From: Vandiemenella viatica
Taxonomy: Eukaryota > Arthropoda > Insecta > Orthoptera > Morabidae
Assembly (NCBI GenBank): GCA_031002005.1
Contig: CM061919.1
Coordinates: 16,687,687-16,751,686, forward strand
DNA length: 64,000 nt
Direction: 5' to 3'
Shown here: one piece after another, positions 45,481 to 59,592 of the stretch
Position numbering within the stretch: position 1 is the stretch's first letter
Layout: the number at the start of each line of letters is the position of its first letter
The notes under the pieces: generated by a model
Databases searched by the model: none
The model's input: only the letters and a program-made list of their open reading frames with translations
What the model was told of the DNA's origin: nothing
Translations under genes and position numbers: made by a program

Positions 45481-46854
45481 TGTAATAGTTCAATTTTTGA
45501 GGGTCAAAGATTATAACATCTTGGCCTGATCTGACCTAATACGAACTTGACCTGCGTTTCTCCCTTAGGGTGAATAAAAACTCTTGAGCTTGAAGAACTT
45601 AGAAGTATTAATAGACGTATTAAACACGGACAGAGACGAGCGTACTATCATATAAATGTTTCAAATATCTTGGTTGCTAGATCCGAACTTGCTGAAATAG
45701 AAACTTGTATTTGTTCCTAAAAGTCCATTCTGCAAAAATTTGAAAAATTTCTTTTTAAAGAGAGTGCGCAATTGTTTCTAAAGCATCACTTTGTTTTTTA
45801 CTGAGGCTGGGCAAACATTCATAATGTAATCTTTGGTCAAAGTGTCCACAACGGCCAGAGAACTTAATACAGATTTCAGATTATTAACTACTTAATCCAA
45901 ACCGAAGACATGAATTGCCAGAATACTCGATTCGCTAACTTATTTGACCTGATATCCACTTTAAATAACGCAATAACTCACGTACACCGAACATGTACAA
46001 AGACCATTAACGAAAGTGGTCAGTAAAATACGTAAAAAGCAAATTAACCGTAATGTATAAGCTTTGGTCATGCAGCAACATTGAAATATCGCCTAGGCCA
46101 GAATGACATTGGCATTCGTGGTTAAAGAAGAGACATTGAGTAATTTAATTTTTTTTAAAGTTTTTTATGTTACTTTCACCAGCGACATTTTTCCAAAAGT
46201 ACTTGTAGTTCTACGTTTTTTCAGCCGCAATGTTTTTCCATATTTTTTCTAAGAATGAGATGCTACGAAAAGCTATCTTATTTAATGTATTCTGGCAATT
46301 AATTTCAAAGCAGTTGCTTAGCTGTTAAACTGTGCATCTCTAACTTTAATATTTCTCTGGTCACTGTTAATTTGCGAGTGAAGGCCGACACGTGGAGTCA
46401 CGGTTCTCCAACCAATAGCTACAGAGGTGAGTGAGTGAGTGAGTGAGTCCATGATCTTCGGAAATTATATAATAGATAGTGCTTGAGAGTGATACTTACT
46501 ATAAGTGTCTCCTTCAATAAATATCTGTCCAATCTTGCACAAAAATTAAAATCTATAAACACGAGCAACACTTTGTATCTTAGCAATGACTTGCATACTC
46601 CTCGGCTGAATATTGCTGAATGGTGTGGCTGACAGGATATACAGTAATCAGCAACATTATACATATAAAATGGGCAACCATTGTATACCACATTTAACCA
46701 GCCATCTTTATCTTGCCACGAACACGCTGTATTCGGAATTTACTAAACACTTCATCTTAACAAAAACACACCAATTCATCAAGTTACACAAAAGATTCAA
46801 CTGTCGATAGTGGAAATCAGATCATCCTCTCAATGAAAACAAATAACCGAATCT

Positions 46855-47080
46855 GGTGGGTGAGTGATAGCACTAGGGCCTGGCATTACGGATGCCGCTA
46901 GTTTGAATCCCCATTCTGATATCTAGATTTCGGTTTTCCATGCTTTCTCGAAATCATTCCATGTGAATGCCTGCCTGTTGTCTTCAAAAGGCCATGCCCG
47001 TGTATGATAGCAAAGTGGTTTGACTAATTCGGTGGTCCGGCTAAAATCCAGAGATGAAGAAATCGATCTTTGATTCCTAC
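46855..47080 (+). mobile_element. SINE, family B copy 2
   Basis: GGTGGGTGAGTGATAGCACT (A box) and TAGTTTGAATCCCC (B box) are followed by the family body TTTTCCATGCTTTCTCGAAA and TCTTCAAAAGGCCATG. Confidence 0.7.
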
Positions 47081-47839
47081 AGTCCACATGAAGGTTTTAA
47101 CTAGCTTGAAAAAATCTTGGTATCACTAAATAAAATCCAAGCTGTTTTGTTGGGAGTGCGAGGGTCTAAAGCCTGTAACTGTGGTGCTGAATCAACCACA
47201 TCATTTTCGAATAATCCTACACAGTCTTCCGAGAAACAGTTGAAGATTGGTATGCCAAGAACAACCAAACAGATTAATGTTCTTGTTTAGAAGACCTTCA
47301 TCTGTGCTATTATCATAGTATTATTATATTAATATACATTTATGCGTTATATACAGTCATAAGCTAAATAAATAAAGCATCTCCGCTGAGTTCGACTCGA
47401 AAAACGAACTCTATTTTTCCAGATGCGGATCGCTGAAACACGAGTTTCACTGACCCACATTAAGTCGCGTGGGCACTGGTGCTGCCATTGTCTGCAGCGA
47501 CATTAACATAGAACGGTGTCTCCAGGTTACACAACGCACTTGTCACTGCTGCTCTTCCCGTCAGGGACTTTTCAATCACTCTCCCTGCTTTTGTTTCGCA
47601 TTATTCACTGTATGGATAAAAGTTTATTCATCTTCGCTGGTTTAGAGGAATGTTAGTTCCACAAAGATCATCTCCCGAACTACTGACGTTAAAATTCAAC
47701 CCCAAGTTTCAGGTATGCGTGCATGGTAACGTACACAAACTATATGTATGATTTGAAGTGAAACTTCTTCTGCATCGATAGGTGAATAGCTGAGAACCAT
47801 TCCATTCCAAGACATTTTACTTATCCTAATGCCAGCTAT

Positions 47840-48515
47840 TGGCATAAAACTTTGGTCAGACCACTGCTGGAATATGGTGGTGTAATTTGGGATCCACATT
47901 TTGGGTATCAAATACAGGAGTTGGAGGGGTTGCAGAGGAGGGCTGCCAGATTTGTCTTTGGAAATTACCGCAGAACACAAACGGTAACTAATATGATAAA
48001 GGAGCTGGAGTGGAATTCATTGGAGGATAGAAGGAGGGTGAAGAAAGTCATGGTATTGTACAATGCCTATACTGGAGATGAAGCATGGAAAGATTTTTTT
48101 TTAACTGCCTAACGTCTCTTAAGAGCGAGGTCTTTAGACACGGGAAAGAATGGGGGGCAAGGAATGGGAAGGAATTCGGCCATGGCCTTTTAAAGGAAAC
48201 ATCCCGGCATTTTCCTGGAATTATTTGGGAAACCATGGAAAACCCAAATCTGGATGCCCGGACGGGGATTCGAACCGGTGTCCTCCCGAATGCGAGGAAA
48301 GAACGCTAACCGTTTGGAATGATATTGGTGGGAAAATGGTGGGAAAATGATTGGCAGGGTAAGGTTGCCCACGACCACAAGCTGGCTCTTGATTTCAGGC
48401 ATAAGGGTGTGCAAAAAATTTCTTTCGTACGAAAGGGTGTGGAGGACTGGAATAAATTGCCAAGAGAAGTGATGAATAATTTACCAGAAACACTGAAGGA
48501 ATTTTAAGTAAAATT
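47840..48515 (+). pseudogene. CR1-like LINE C-terminal fragment interrupted by a SINE
   Basis: The first part encodes VRPLLEYGGVIWDPHFGYQI, LQRRAARFVFGNY and ELEWNSLEDRRRVK. The last part encodes FRHKGVQKISFVRKGVEDWN and KLPREVMNN. Between them, about 48115-48345, lies a minus-strand family B SINE. The two parts together match the end of the CR1-like RT class seen at 2139. Confidence 0.8.
48125..48320 (-). mobile_element. SINE, family B copy 3, nested in a LINE fragment
   Basis: On the plus strand the inverted landmarks GGCCATGGCCTTTTAAAGGA, GGGGATTCGAACCGGTGTCC and TGCGAGG are seen. It shares these with the copies at 50290 and 52650. Confidence 0.75.
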
Positions 48516-50274
48516 AGGAGAGGCCAAAAGCAGATTGGAAGAGGAAAGGAGAAAGAGGGGTGTGTAGGGAGATTGGCCCCGGAGCGGGCGCTTTACTGTA
48601 TATAACTGAATACCATTTACTTATAGAGAAGGACCGAGTGATAACCTTAATTAAAGTTTCACACAAACGATGCAATTTCGAATTCACATGGAGATAACAT
48701 TGAAGCGAAGGATTTTATTTCGGATTTAAATAAATTAATGGAAAAAAGTTTCAACAGTATTTAGATAGACTCCATCAAAATTATATAAAGCAACAGCTGA
48801 TATTTTGAGCATGGAAACAGAAACAGAGTATCCGACACCTTTCAATTGCCAAAGCATTAACTCACATTCTGGGGAACTTATTGATGCAATTACCTATAAA
48901 TCAGAACCATTCCAACTTTAAATTTGTTGAGAAATAAAAATGCCCGAATTGCGGTATACATTAATATATAGTCACAAGTCATTTATAGCTCCTTCACAAA
49001 TGCATATTGGTATGCGTTCCTTCATTAAGCTGTTCTTGAATTTATAAACAACTGAGGAATTGTGTGTTGCGGAGTGGATTTTAAAAATATGCACAGTATT
49101 TTACTAGCTTCAGTCTATATTCACGTTAAGAGAAAAAAATTAACGTTATTATTTTTATGATTATTATAAATTCAGTAATGAAAATTAATTTAACTCACTA
49201 CTTAATATAAAAGAGAAAAATATGGTTTCACTTCATACGTGCGACCTTCACACAACTTATAATGTTTGCATTACGGTCACTGGAGAGACCACAATCAGCA
49301 ATAGGTACACATTCAGAGCGAATCTTGCGCCGGCTACTCTTCCTCTAAACGTCACAGTTTATCTTTCGAGACTCAAAAATGAGGATAGATACTCACCGGT
49401 GTCAGGAAGAGTTATAAAAACCTTAGCTGATTTCCCCAGAGTGGGTGTAGAAAGCAGACCGCTGTCGAAAGAAGCGTTTGGCTGGTGCCCAGGTCTGTTT
49501 TCTGCGTGGGTCCGAAATATGGAGAGGTAAGTTGCGAGGCTGGCGCTCCCCTCAGGCCGTGGGCAGATATCACATGGGGAAAGCAGATGAAAGTAAACGT
49601 TAGGTCAGCCGGGTGACTGCTCTAAGGTTCAAGCTTGACATCAAAACACTCACGCCACATTTCTCCTGTCGTATGTTGTGATCTGTAATCATCAATACTA
49701 ATAAAAAGCTTCTTTGGTCATCGTGTCTGTCACACTGAAGTCAGGCGCCCGACCTTCGTGCCAGGCTAACAAAGGCGAGAGATGTTTTCACTCCCTGCCT
49801 GTCACTCTCGCTATTATAGCAAGCTATTCTTCTTCATGTGTTTTATTCATCATTGGCATAGTTAAATTTGGAACTTTGATTTTATGGCCGAATGACCTCA
49901 CTGATGCCAAGCATTTTAAACCTAATGCCAGGTCGTACTGCGTACTAATGGAGGAACTGAAGTTTGTCATATGTCTGCAAACGAGCAACTATGTTCTGTG
50001 TGTGAGAAGCGTATTATTGTTTGTGAAATGTGTTGTTTGGGGACCGTCCTAGGACTCGTATTGATCACTACGGAAGACCGCCTACAAACCGCAGTCAGGA
50101 TGGATCGTTCACGAGGCCCTGGGCTCGGGTCTGATCCCGTTGTACCTCCCCGATCACTGTGCGGCGCCTCAGTGCACTGAACCACACTGGCGGATTATAA
50201 GAAGCTATTATGTTTCAATAATCGTTCAATATGTTTTAAATTGCAAGACAATTTTTTTTCTGGTTTTAAATATC

Positions 50275-50490
50275 GCTGCCGTAGAAGACAATAGATGCGG
50301 GAAAAGGACTGTGGGATAAAAAACGTGATGGAATTCGATCATGGCCTTTTGAAGGAACCATCCCGATATTGTCCTAGAGTGATTTCTGGAAATCATGGAA
50401 AACCTACATCTGGATAACTGGACGAGGATTCGAATCCGCGTCCTCCCGACTACGAGGCCAAAGCATTACCGCTCACTAACCACGTTCAGC
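50275..50490 (-). mobile_element. SINE, family B copy 4
   Basis: The minus strand carries GGTTAGTGAGCGGTAATGCT (A box), GGATTCGAATCC (B box), CCAGATGTAGGTTTTCC and GGCCATGATCGAATTCC. It is the best-preserved copy of the family in the window. Confidence 0.8.
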
Positions 50491-52649
50491 ATAAACTGTA
50501 AACCATTCACACAAAAATATTATTTCGTTTAAATCCGCACATTAATTATTAGTTTATTTTCGTTCAGTGAGAGGTAAATATGTACAAATACTACCAAAGC
50601 AGGGTTATGAGCGTTATTTAATAACAATTCTGTTTCGCTAAGTAACTGTGAAGAAATGATTTACCGGAACAATGCATTCAGACCATCATCTTTGACGGAC
50701 CTGGAAGCTAGTATATGAAACTCAAAGTCTGCTTATCTGTTCGTTTCTGCACATATGCACATCGTGCCACCGATTCCGACCAAATTTAAAACAGTTGATC
50801 TCAACCAGGCGAGTAAAACTGTTCACCTGACAGCTTGATTCCACTTCCCCACCATCCCCCCAAAAATATCTGTAGAGTGGGTTGGATATCAGGAATTACT
50901 CAAGCTGCTGACGTATAAAGATGGGACTTATCTCTTTTTTAAATGTCTTGTCGCGGCGCCAGAAGTAAAAGTGGAACTATCTACTTGTTAAGACATACCA
51001 TGAATTGACTTTTTTTTTAGATGTCCAGATGAATCGCCAGTTCATATACTAAGTCTTCAAATTGGAGACCTAATTGTTGGTGATTATCAGATATATATTA
51101 GGCCCGGTTGAAGTTTTCCGGAAAGCTATAGTCACTAGAGTCATCGAGTGTATCAATCATCATCATTAAATTACTCAGTGACATCTGGTGCTATCTTTTT
51201 GTAACTTCAGCTTATAATCAAACAAAAGCTTTATTCTTCCTTGTTGGCCTATATAGACTGAAGTGCGTTCCTTCCGTTCGCCTAGCATTGCTACAAAGCA
51301 GATAGATAGGAGATTATTGTCTTATGTCATTTCCACCGTTACAATTGTGGAGTGACATAGGTTTACAATCGGTTTATCTTCTCCTTGGCGTACTTGTCGT
51401 TCTTCTTAGGGTTGCTTCCGACGGCGGGATACATATCGGCCAAGAGAACTGGCCATCGGCTTGGAGAAGCTATGACAGGATATAGTATTCAAATTCCAGT
51501 TCACAAATCTCTCCTGTTTTAGTTCCATTGTATAATACAGTGTCATATGCAAAGAGCCTAACTTCTGACTGAACCATCAACACTTAAAATACTTAGTCAC
51601 CTCTGCCTGTTACCTGCATATTGTGTCCTGCCCAAATTCGTTTATTATCAAATAATACGGCAAGGTATTTACTATTTATACTTTCAACAAGCAATTATTC
51701 CTGTGCCGTATTATCATATAAATCCTTTTTTGTATACATATGTGTCTAATAAGCAGACTTTTAGGCATTTATCTTCATTTCAGGTACACCTACGCAAGCA
51801 GACAGGATGTCCAGATCCACCGGTAACTCAAAATATATTGTACAAAAGTAAGTCATCTGCAGAAAACTTTACTTCTAAGTGTAAATAGACACAGAAATGA
51901 ATCAACTTGAAATACCTACTACCGGTATTTCTTTGAAAGCATAATGTAATGGCTCAATCACGCATTAGTATCCCTTCTCTTGCTTTCGCCGACAGCTTTC
52001 TACGAGCCTCTGTTTCCGATATGGACGAGGAAAGAGCTGAACGGGAATTCCCACGTATACACCCGAAAACAAGTCGCCTACAAAAAGTTTCTCTAGTAGT
52101 ATCGTGATGGAGTCCACAGGTACGATCTAAACAAGAAAGAATACGGTTTTACAAGTAGACATGAACAATTTGGAAATTAAACTGTCGCCAGGCTAGTTCC
52201 TTTGCACCATATACATTAAACCATGTTGACAATGGATAATCTCTTTTTTATTGTCTAGCGAACAGCAATCGATCTAATTATTCAGATAGATATAATATGA
52301 AGTTTCGTCGACCATTTTCAAAGACATTGAAAAGGAAAGAAATTATGTTGTATTTCTTTTCTATGGTACGGTCAGCCATGTTTGTTGTTCTTGCACGGAG
52401 TTACGTATCTGGTTCGAGCCCCGGTGATGGGAAAATTTTCCACAATCCAAAGCTTGGTCAGCAGAGTACAGGAGATGGAGCACCAGACTTCTCCGTGGTG
52501 AGGGCGTACGACCCTATTGAGGGTGATTCTTCCGTCAGATAGGTGTGTATTTCACCTCTAATGCACAACAAGAACAGCACACACTTTTTACACACATTCG
52601 TCATAATCTTTTGTACAAATAGTTAAATTTATTTTGGGGGAGGAGGTGG

Positions 52650-52850
52650 TTGGACCTTATGCCCCGTCGATGCCGCGTTAATTAGTTAAACAGAAAAGAA
52701 ATTAGGCTATGACCTTTGCGGCAACCATCCCTGAGTTCACCTGGAGCAATTGCGGGGAAACATGTAAAACATAAAACTAGATGCCCTGGCAGGAGATCAA
52801 ACTCGCGTTCTCCTGAATGCCAGGCGCAAGTATCATCTCTCACCCAATTA
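52650..52850 (-). mobile_element. SINE, family B copy 5 (diverged)
   Basis: Minus-strand B box GAGTTTGATCTCCTG and TAGTTTTATGTTTTACATGT correspond to the family at lower similarity. Confidence 0.55.
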
Positions 52851-53344
52851 GTTCGATACACTTAGCTTCTGTCCATATCACTGAAGACGTTGAAGAAGTG
52901 AACAACAAACTATCATCCTCGGTTTTGTGTCAGAGACTAAACTGAGTATACAATTCAATAGTTTTTATAAAATGCCAAGTAATAGTTACAAATATTTATT
53001 CAGTCTTCAAACAAATTTTAATGCAGATTTTAATGATGTTGTGTAGAGAGAAAAATCCAAATTTTAAGACAGACCACAAGATTAATCTAAATCTGTTATG
53101 TAGTTTTTGGTATTGCCGGAACAAACAAAAAAAGGATAATAGCTTTGATGAATCTGTTTCAGTGATGGTTTTAGTTTAGAGATAAAACCTGAATCGATGC
53201 GAATCGGTGCGAATTCCTTTCACACACTGAGCGATTCTAACGCAGATTATTATTTTTTATTCAATTTTAAAAGATATATCGTAATTGATAAGCTACATTT
53301 CTGTTTGATCATTAGAACCAAAAAAATAAAACTTAACTTAGTTC

Positions 53345-53422
53345 ACAACCCGAAGGGCCCGGGGCAGGAGTAGCGAACGTTTAGAAAGCAAGCGCCTTAG
53401 CCACTGAGCTACCAGAACGCTT
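53345..53422 (-). mobile_element. tRNA-like SINE head fragment
   Basis: The minus-strand TTCTGGTAGCTCAGTGGCTA, then AGGCGCTTGCTTTC, matches the fragment near 100. The anticodon and T arms do not fold into a convincing tRNA. Confidence 0.45.
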
Positions 53423-54603
53423 CTTTTTACTATTACTTAGTCTACATTTATTTAGACGTAATCCAAGTCAGTTTGTGCTAACGGAAAGATGAGTGTAATA
53501 ACACATTCTATTTAAGAGTTATCGAAAAATGATTTTTGAATACAGTTGGTCATTATTATTTAAGATAGTATATTATATAAAAATCTATTTCAATGTAAAA
53601 ACATACGTTTGGACCTAAAACTTTCGTTATGTATTTAATATTCAAATTTACTGAACGATAAATATGATTTTATTATATAAAATCTAATTTCATAAAATTA
53701 ATTATTAATTTATTTTTTTGCGAAAATCGTAAACGCGATTACTTTTTTTCTGGATTTGCTCTAATACATAGGGGACTGCATATCACTGTAAATTATGAAA
53801 CAATTTTTGAATAGTAATTTTGTAAATAAAGGGGGGAAACAAATTTTCTATGTTTTTTGCCAAGCTACAAATGATAGATTCGATAAGAGCTCCGTCAGAG
53901 TTTCAGAACTCTAGAAATATAAATATATATATTTAAAAAAATGTGTTATCAGGGTCCCGAACATTTTTTCGATAATATGTTCAACGTACAGACACAGCCG
54001 TGTTACGGTTTTATTACAGTATATTCATGATTCGTCAAGTTATAGTTTTACAGCAATGTTAAGACATCTGCTACGCCGCACGAAAGACTTCAGTTACTGA
54101 AATTATCCCATGTCTACATTTGAACCTCTAAGCACCAGTTGCGTGTGGAGGAATCGAAAGTGAGAGGGAAGGTTCAATGTGGTGCTAATGACAAGCACAA
54201 CACTAATTAATGTTAGTCACGGAGGCGGTAGGTGTGATCCGGGGAGATACGCTTTGAAAGTCTTTCTCATTCCCTGCCTTGTTTTCGTTTTAAGACATGA
54301 ACCATCTTTAAAAGTGTGTCTCAAGGAACTTACGGTTGTTTTTATTCAATTTTTCAAACGAAATACCACTTCACGAGTAAGCATTTTTTGTTTAGCAAAT
54401 GGAACGCACAGTCACTTCTAATAGCAATGTACCGTTAGCAGTGTGAGCAACAGTTGCAGAATTATTGGGAATAACATATATCCTGTTGGTTAAATCAAAT
54501 GTATGAATATTTTCCTATTGGCGCTTTACGATTTGTCGACGATGTGATCGCTAGAACTGCGATAAGATGGAGAACAAAAGACTTGAATAAGAACTAAGTT
54601 TCT

Positions 54604-54793
54604 CTCGGCGTTGAGAATATATGAAATGTTCTCGGGTAGCTAGCCGAGTTAAGGAAGCATTATTACCACACAGTATTTCGGCGATCACATTCACTACAAC
54701 CAGAAGATGGCGACAGTGTGTGTGATCGCCGAAATATCGTGTGGCAATAACGCTTCCTTAACTCGGCTAGCTACCCGAGAACATTTCATATAT
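54604..54793. mobile_element. Foldback element with 73-bp arms
   Basis: The arms 54617-54689 and 54721-54793 are complementary at 69 of 73 positions, with a 31-nt spacer. The arm start ATATATGAAATGTTCTCGGG and the flanking CTCGGCGTTGAGAAT resemble the small hairpin at 27928. No coding sequence is present. Confidence 0.88.
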
Positions 54794-55839
54794 AACTTGA
54801 ATGTTGAACTTTTATAGCCGGAGTGTTTTAGGGCAATCTGGTTAGTGGATATTACAGCTGACTCACGCTTGTTAAACAATTGTTTTAACTAAACAAATAT
54901 CCTCCAGCACTTCCTCGCATAATAAACGCTGCGAAAACATTACGTAAAAAATCATGTCGTATATACCGGAACGAACTCTTCAGAATAAAACAGGAGAAGT
55001 ATTTTGAGGACCCGCTCACGACTAGACAGAAATAATGATCAATGTTTATAGTACGAACGGTAAAAATCTATAATGATGCTGCCATCAAAAATTTCTATAT
55101 ACCGGCAACTGAACTGAATGATAAGAACGTACAGTAGTATACTACCCCGCGAGTCGTAGGTCCCTGTATTGATGATTATATCTGACGTACAGGTTGAATT
55201 GGGGACTAAGAGTTACTAGCCCCAAACTTAATCGTTATTGCGGCAGGAAACGTGGTGCTCAGTAGCTTTACAGTGATGAATTAATACAGTATTAAACGTA
55301 TTTTTTTATGCGTCCTGTAGTACGTATGAAGATAATAAACAAGAAGTTTGAATTCTGTTGCCAATTAAAATGGCCTGTGTTTTTTGAAAGATAATGACGG
55401 CGCCAGCTTCAATGGTTCATCCAAATGACGTTTATGAATCACTACAGAGATATTTGGGACTAAATCCTGCCTTCCGTTACGTTATATTGTAAATATGGTC
55501 CGAGATCTTGATGTCATATTGCACAACTTGAGGTTAATATTTTCTTCCACAGCCAAAATTCCAACCAGCTTCCCGTAGAAAACTGCGTCACTTTGCCGGT
55601 CGTTCCGCTAGTGTGATTGGTTCCAGTAGAATATGTTTGTAGGTATTACCCATGCCAGCCATCAGTAAGCAATGCACTTATTATTAAGATCCCATTGTTG
55701 TTAATAACAGAAAATTAAAAACTAAATAAAAAACTTTTTCTAAACAAAGTGCAACAATTTTTGTTCAATATTTTTTTTTTCTTAGGGATTTATGTCTCGT
55801 TGACACTTAGGTCAAATTTCACCATAAATTATTTTGGGA

Positions 55840-55925
55840 ATGCTGAAATCAGAATGACCGGACGGGGATTCGAATCCATGTCCTTCAAAATTCCAGGCGT
55901 AACACAATTAGTGGCGCCTCCATCG
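55840..55925 (-). mobile_element. SINE, family B fragment
   Basis: The plus strand shows GGACGGGGATTCGAATCCAT and GTCCTTCAAAATTCCAGGCG, the B-box side of family B inverted. Confidence 0.55.
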
Positions 55926-57984
55926 TAGAGAACAGATATCGGCGTTAATAAATTGTTCTGAAACTGTTAAGGTAAAGAAGGCTGTGTGTCCAGGTCTGGA
56001 AAGACGGGTTGGTAATGTTCTCAGACCCATTCACACACACAAGCGACCTGCTTCGAGAGAACAAAGAAGAAGGGGAGCATGCCGTGTTTCCGGTGACTGT
56101 GTGTCTTGGTGCTGGAAAGGAAGGTCAAACAGTAAGAACGCCCCTTGTTTCCCATTTTCAAGATTCGAGTGATATGGAACCGTGAATAAAGTGAGACAGG
56201 TAGAAGTTGTTTGTTTGTTATAGGGCTTCAGGGTGCTTCGACAGCGAGATCATTAGCGCCCTGCATGGAGATCGGCTAACAAGTACAAAACAACGAGATA
56301 AACAGCAACAGAAAATTTTAATGAACCATATTCAGGAAGAGGTGTGGCTGAGAAGGTTAGCTCGCTAAGGCAGCAAATGTGACTGTTATCAAAAGACAAC
56401 GAATCAGCAATCTTTCTAAAAGTAATGTTTATGCAAGGAACGACCGCGGTTTAGAAATTTATTATTAGCACCATTTCCGGGCAACACTAGTTTCAAGCGA
56501 AATTGGTTCTTGTTGCGCGTTCTGGGAGCACGGTCGTATCCCTGATCGAATTTTACTGGCTTTTAAATTGAATTTATGTCTGACAAATCTTTGCTTCGCT
56601 CTTGTGAAGGAAGCTTCGTGATTGGGATTGTCGGGTTGGCTTAGGTAGCCACGATAGAGGCGGACTCAGTGATAATTTCGTTAAGGCCACAGGAGACTTC
56701 CTCATCTCTCCTGTTACCGGATAGTAGGAGACAGTCTGGTTGGGGCTGTACTGCTTCCACACAGAGCTGGAATTTCGCAGCCTTTTAACCTTAACTTGAC
56801 GCCTGCCAAAACATGCTGTAGGGTTATGAAGAATGCCAACGACTTCGCGTTGTTCTGATTGAATGTTAAGCTTCATTTTCGTATTTCTTGATAGGATTAT
56901 TGTGTCGTATTAAACTACAATGATTAAAAATTCATGAAAAGTTTAACCATCAACAGATGTTTAACGCTATACGAACATTTCTTGTAAATAAATTCATCTA
57001 AAGCATTATGGGCTGTGCATTTATAACCAGTGTCATTTATAGTTTCTGTACTTTATTTTTCTGCCTGTTTGTATCTTCCGAAAATATTTCTAATCGTGTC
57101 GCTCACTTGATTCTTTCGTTCCTCCTCTGTTTCTCTGTTTTCTGTATTTAATTGAGAACCTTGATAGCTCGTAAGCAATCAAATTCGTATTGTTTTACGA
57201 CCTGGTGATTCTGATGTCGTGGCTGGAATCAGAAGTATGAAGCATCTTGGCAATGCTCACATAAACAAAGGAAACGCAATGGAATTCGAAACGCGACTCT
57301 GAATTTTCAACGGACGTGCTTTATCCAGTATAGTTCCAGCTCGATGGTAGCCGATGACCAACTGCCTAAATTAATCACTATCACTGTCTTCTTTTCCTGT
57401 GGCTACCAATCCGACTCAAAACATTCATGGAACCATCTACACCTTGTCGTCTTTCGCTACGAGTAATTCCAGAGCTTTCTAAATCACTGGTCACTCCGAA
57501 GGTCGCGCACAAAACAGCATTCAGTATTGGTTATTTTAATGAAAGAATGGTAGTGAGTGAACGTAGTGTTTCCTCGTAACCGAGTGGTAACAGTGCGGGT
57601 TGAGAAAGGCGTCCAGCAGCCATTGTCTACGGTGACGGAGAAAGGGCGGCGTGGTGAGCTGGTACGACACTGCAACACGGGTGAAAGTGCAGCCGAAGAA
57701 AGCAACTACTTTCACTGCCACGCCTCCGCTCTGCACCATCACCCACCACAAAATCGATGGGAATTACAATCGAATAATCCCTACAGCCAATTACAATGGA
57801 AGCAACGGCAGCCATACTGATGCTAAAGAACACTTATTTTTCCCACAGTGCCATAAGTAAAATAACGCATACAGTGGAGTGAAAATATCCCTTGGCATAT
57901 ATCTAGTTTTGATCAAACCGTTGGGCAGGTAGATCACTCTGTAATGCTGGTAGAGAATGCTTTCAAATTCAAAGAACACAACTG

Positions 57985-58180
57985 AATCAACCAGTGCACT
58001 TTATTACAAACCCTTGGTAAGCCTTCTGCTTGAATATGATGGAGTGATATGGGACCAGCGTTTTGGGTGGCAAATATAGAAGTTGCAGGGAGAGCAAAGG
58101 AGGAGGAACACAACGAAAACGATATTCATTGAGCGACAGGTACCGGATGAAGACATAGTTGAGACCAGGATGGATAATGC
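57985..58180 (+). pseudogene. CR1-like LINE fragment
   Basis: The plus strand encodes KPLVSLLLEYDGVIWDQRFG, WQI, a stop, and LQGEQRRR. This aligns by eye with the segment at 47852. It is short and degraded. Confidence 0.6.
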
Positions 58181-58689
58181 CCAAAGAATTAGTATTATGT
58201 GATAGCATAGGTACTACCATGACGATGCCATAAACTATCACTGGAATTCAAACTTGAAGGAGTGTGAAAGTGTTAATACGTAAGTAAGGAAGCCAGATAC
58301 CGGATAAACGATCGATAGACTTGCTGATCAAAAAGCGTAAATTTGTTTAAATAAAAAAATTGCTATAGAATTAAAGTAGATGTGCAGGTAATTATCCATC
58401 ATCCTCTCGGCCGCCGAGTCTGATCCAGTAATGCATTGCCTAGCGATTTTACATATCGAAAACAAACCTTTTCAGTAGGATGGAGCTCTAAGAAACTATA
58501 TCACCCCGTCACCGATAGACACTTGCCTTACGGCAAACACCATGTTTTAGTTACGTATGTGTGATCAGTTTCTTACAGTATATCTGAGACTAAAATTCAA
58601 AACTATTTTTGATGCAGTATTGTATTAAAACTATCTCAAGACTCTTCCTTTCCTTCTGCTTTGATTTTGTGGCTGTTAATAAGCTTACT

Positions 58690-58830
58690 GGCTAAACGGT
58701 GTGTGAGAAATAAAATCAAGGTCATCAAACTGATATCAAATAACTACGAAATCAGAGATACTCCAAATGATTTTAACAAGTGTATCATCTTAACACTTCC
58801 AAAGAAATCTCACGATGACAAATTGCCACA
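58690..58830 (+). pseudogene. RTE-type RT fragment
   Basis: The segment encodes VIKLISNNYEIRDTPNDFNK and CIILTLPKKSHDDK. This corresponds to the [17 protein letters not shown] region of the RTE remnant at 30960. Confidence 0.65.
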
Positions 58831-59294
58831 TAGGTAAATGTAATATTGGAAGAGCTGATCAAGAGCAAATCAAGATAAAAAAAGATTACTTTTATGACAT
58901 CTGTGGACTTAAAATAAATATTTTTTATATTAAATGGGACAAGATGTTAATTTTTTTAAAGAAGTCCGTCTATAAAACTGGGATACAGGTAGATGCATAT
59001 CTTATAATAAGTATCAGAATTAGATGACTACAATCAAAGTAGAGAATCACGAGAGGTGGCTTCTGCTCGTATCTCAAATACAGATACCCACGAAATGATT
59101 TGAACCAAGTTACAGGGTTAGGGGCTGATTTTAACTTTCTGACAATTCGTAGACCTTTCTGTTCTTCTAGTAGTTCACAACGAGGTAGGCTCTGTTTTTA
59201 TTGATGTTTTGCATATGGTACAGTTACTTAAATGAAGAGAATGCCGATGAGATTTATTATTGCAGTTCGTTGAAAATCACTAATTTCTAACTCT

Positions 59295-59592
59295 GAGTGG
59301 TTTGGTGGCTCAATGGTTAAGGCGTGAGACTGAAGATCGAAAAATCTCCGGTTCAAGTCCAGGTCTCGGCGAGGATTTTCGTAGGCCCTTAACCCGACCG
59401 TCACCTCTGGCACAGCTTGCTGTGTAATGTGAAGTACGCCAGAACGCTTCCGTGGTTCGGATTCCACGTTAAGTTGTAGGCCTCCTGTACCCGGTAGGAT
59501 TACCGGATTAGGTTAAGGCGGCTACGCCATGTGCGGATTGCGCGGCCAATAGCAACCCTGTTACCAGATCATTACGACCACATGGAATTATT
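59295..59592 (+). mobile_element. SINE, family A, full length with target duplication
   Basis: The head GGTGGCTCAATGGTTAAGGC and B box GGTTCAAGTCC are followed by the body shared with 14278 and 26893. ATTTCTAACTCT (59283-59294) and ATTTCTAATTCT (59593-59604) form a 12-bp duplication with one mismatch. Confidence 0.88.

Noticed and set aside
49222..49530. 102-aa plus-strand ORF
   Set aside because: No recognisable motif, no splice or promoter context and no repeat relation. Length is compatible with chance.
51480..51700. Possible LINE RT remnant (FAYDTVLY-like and KYLAVLFD-like words on the minus strand)
   Set aside because: The two motifs occur in the wrong order for reverse transcriptase, and no other RT block is found around them.
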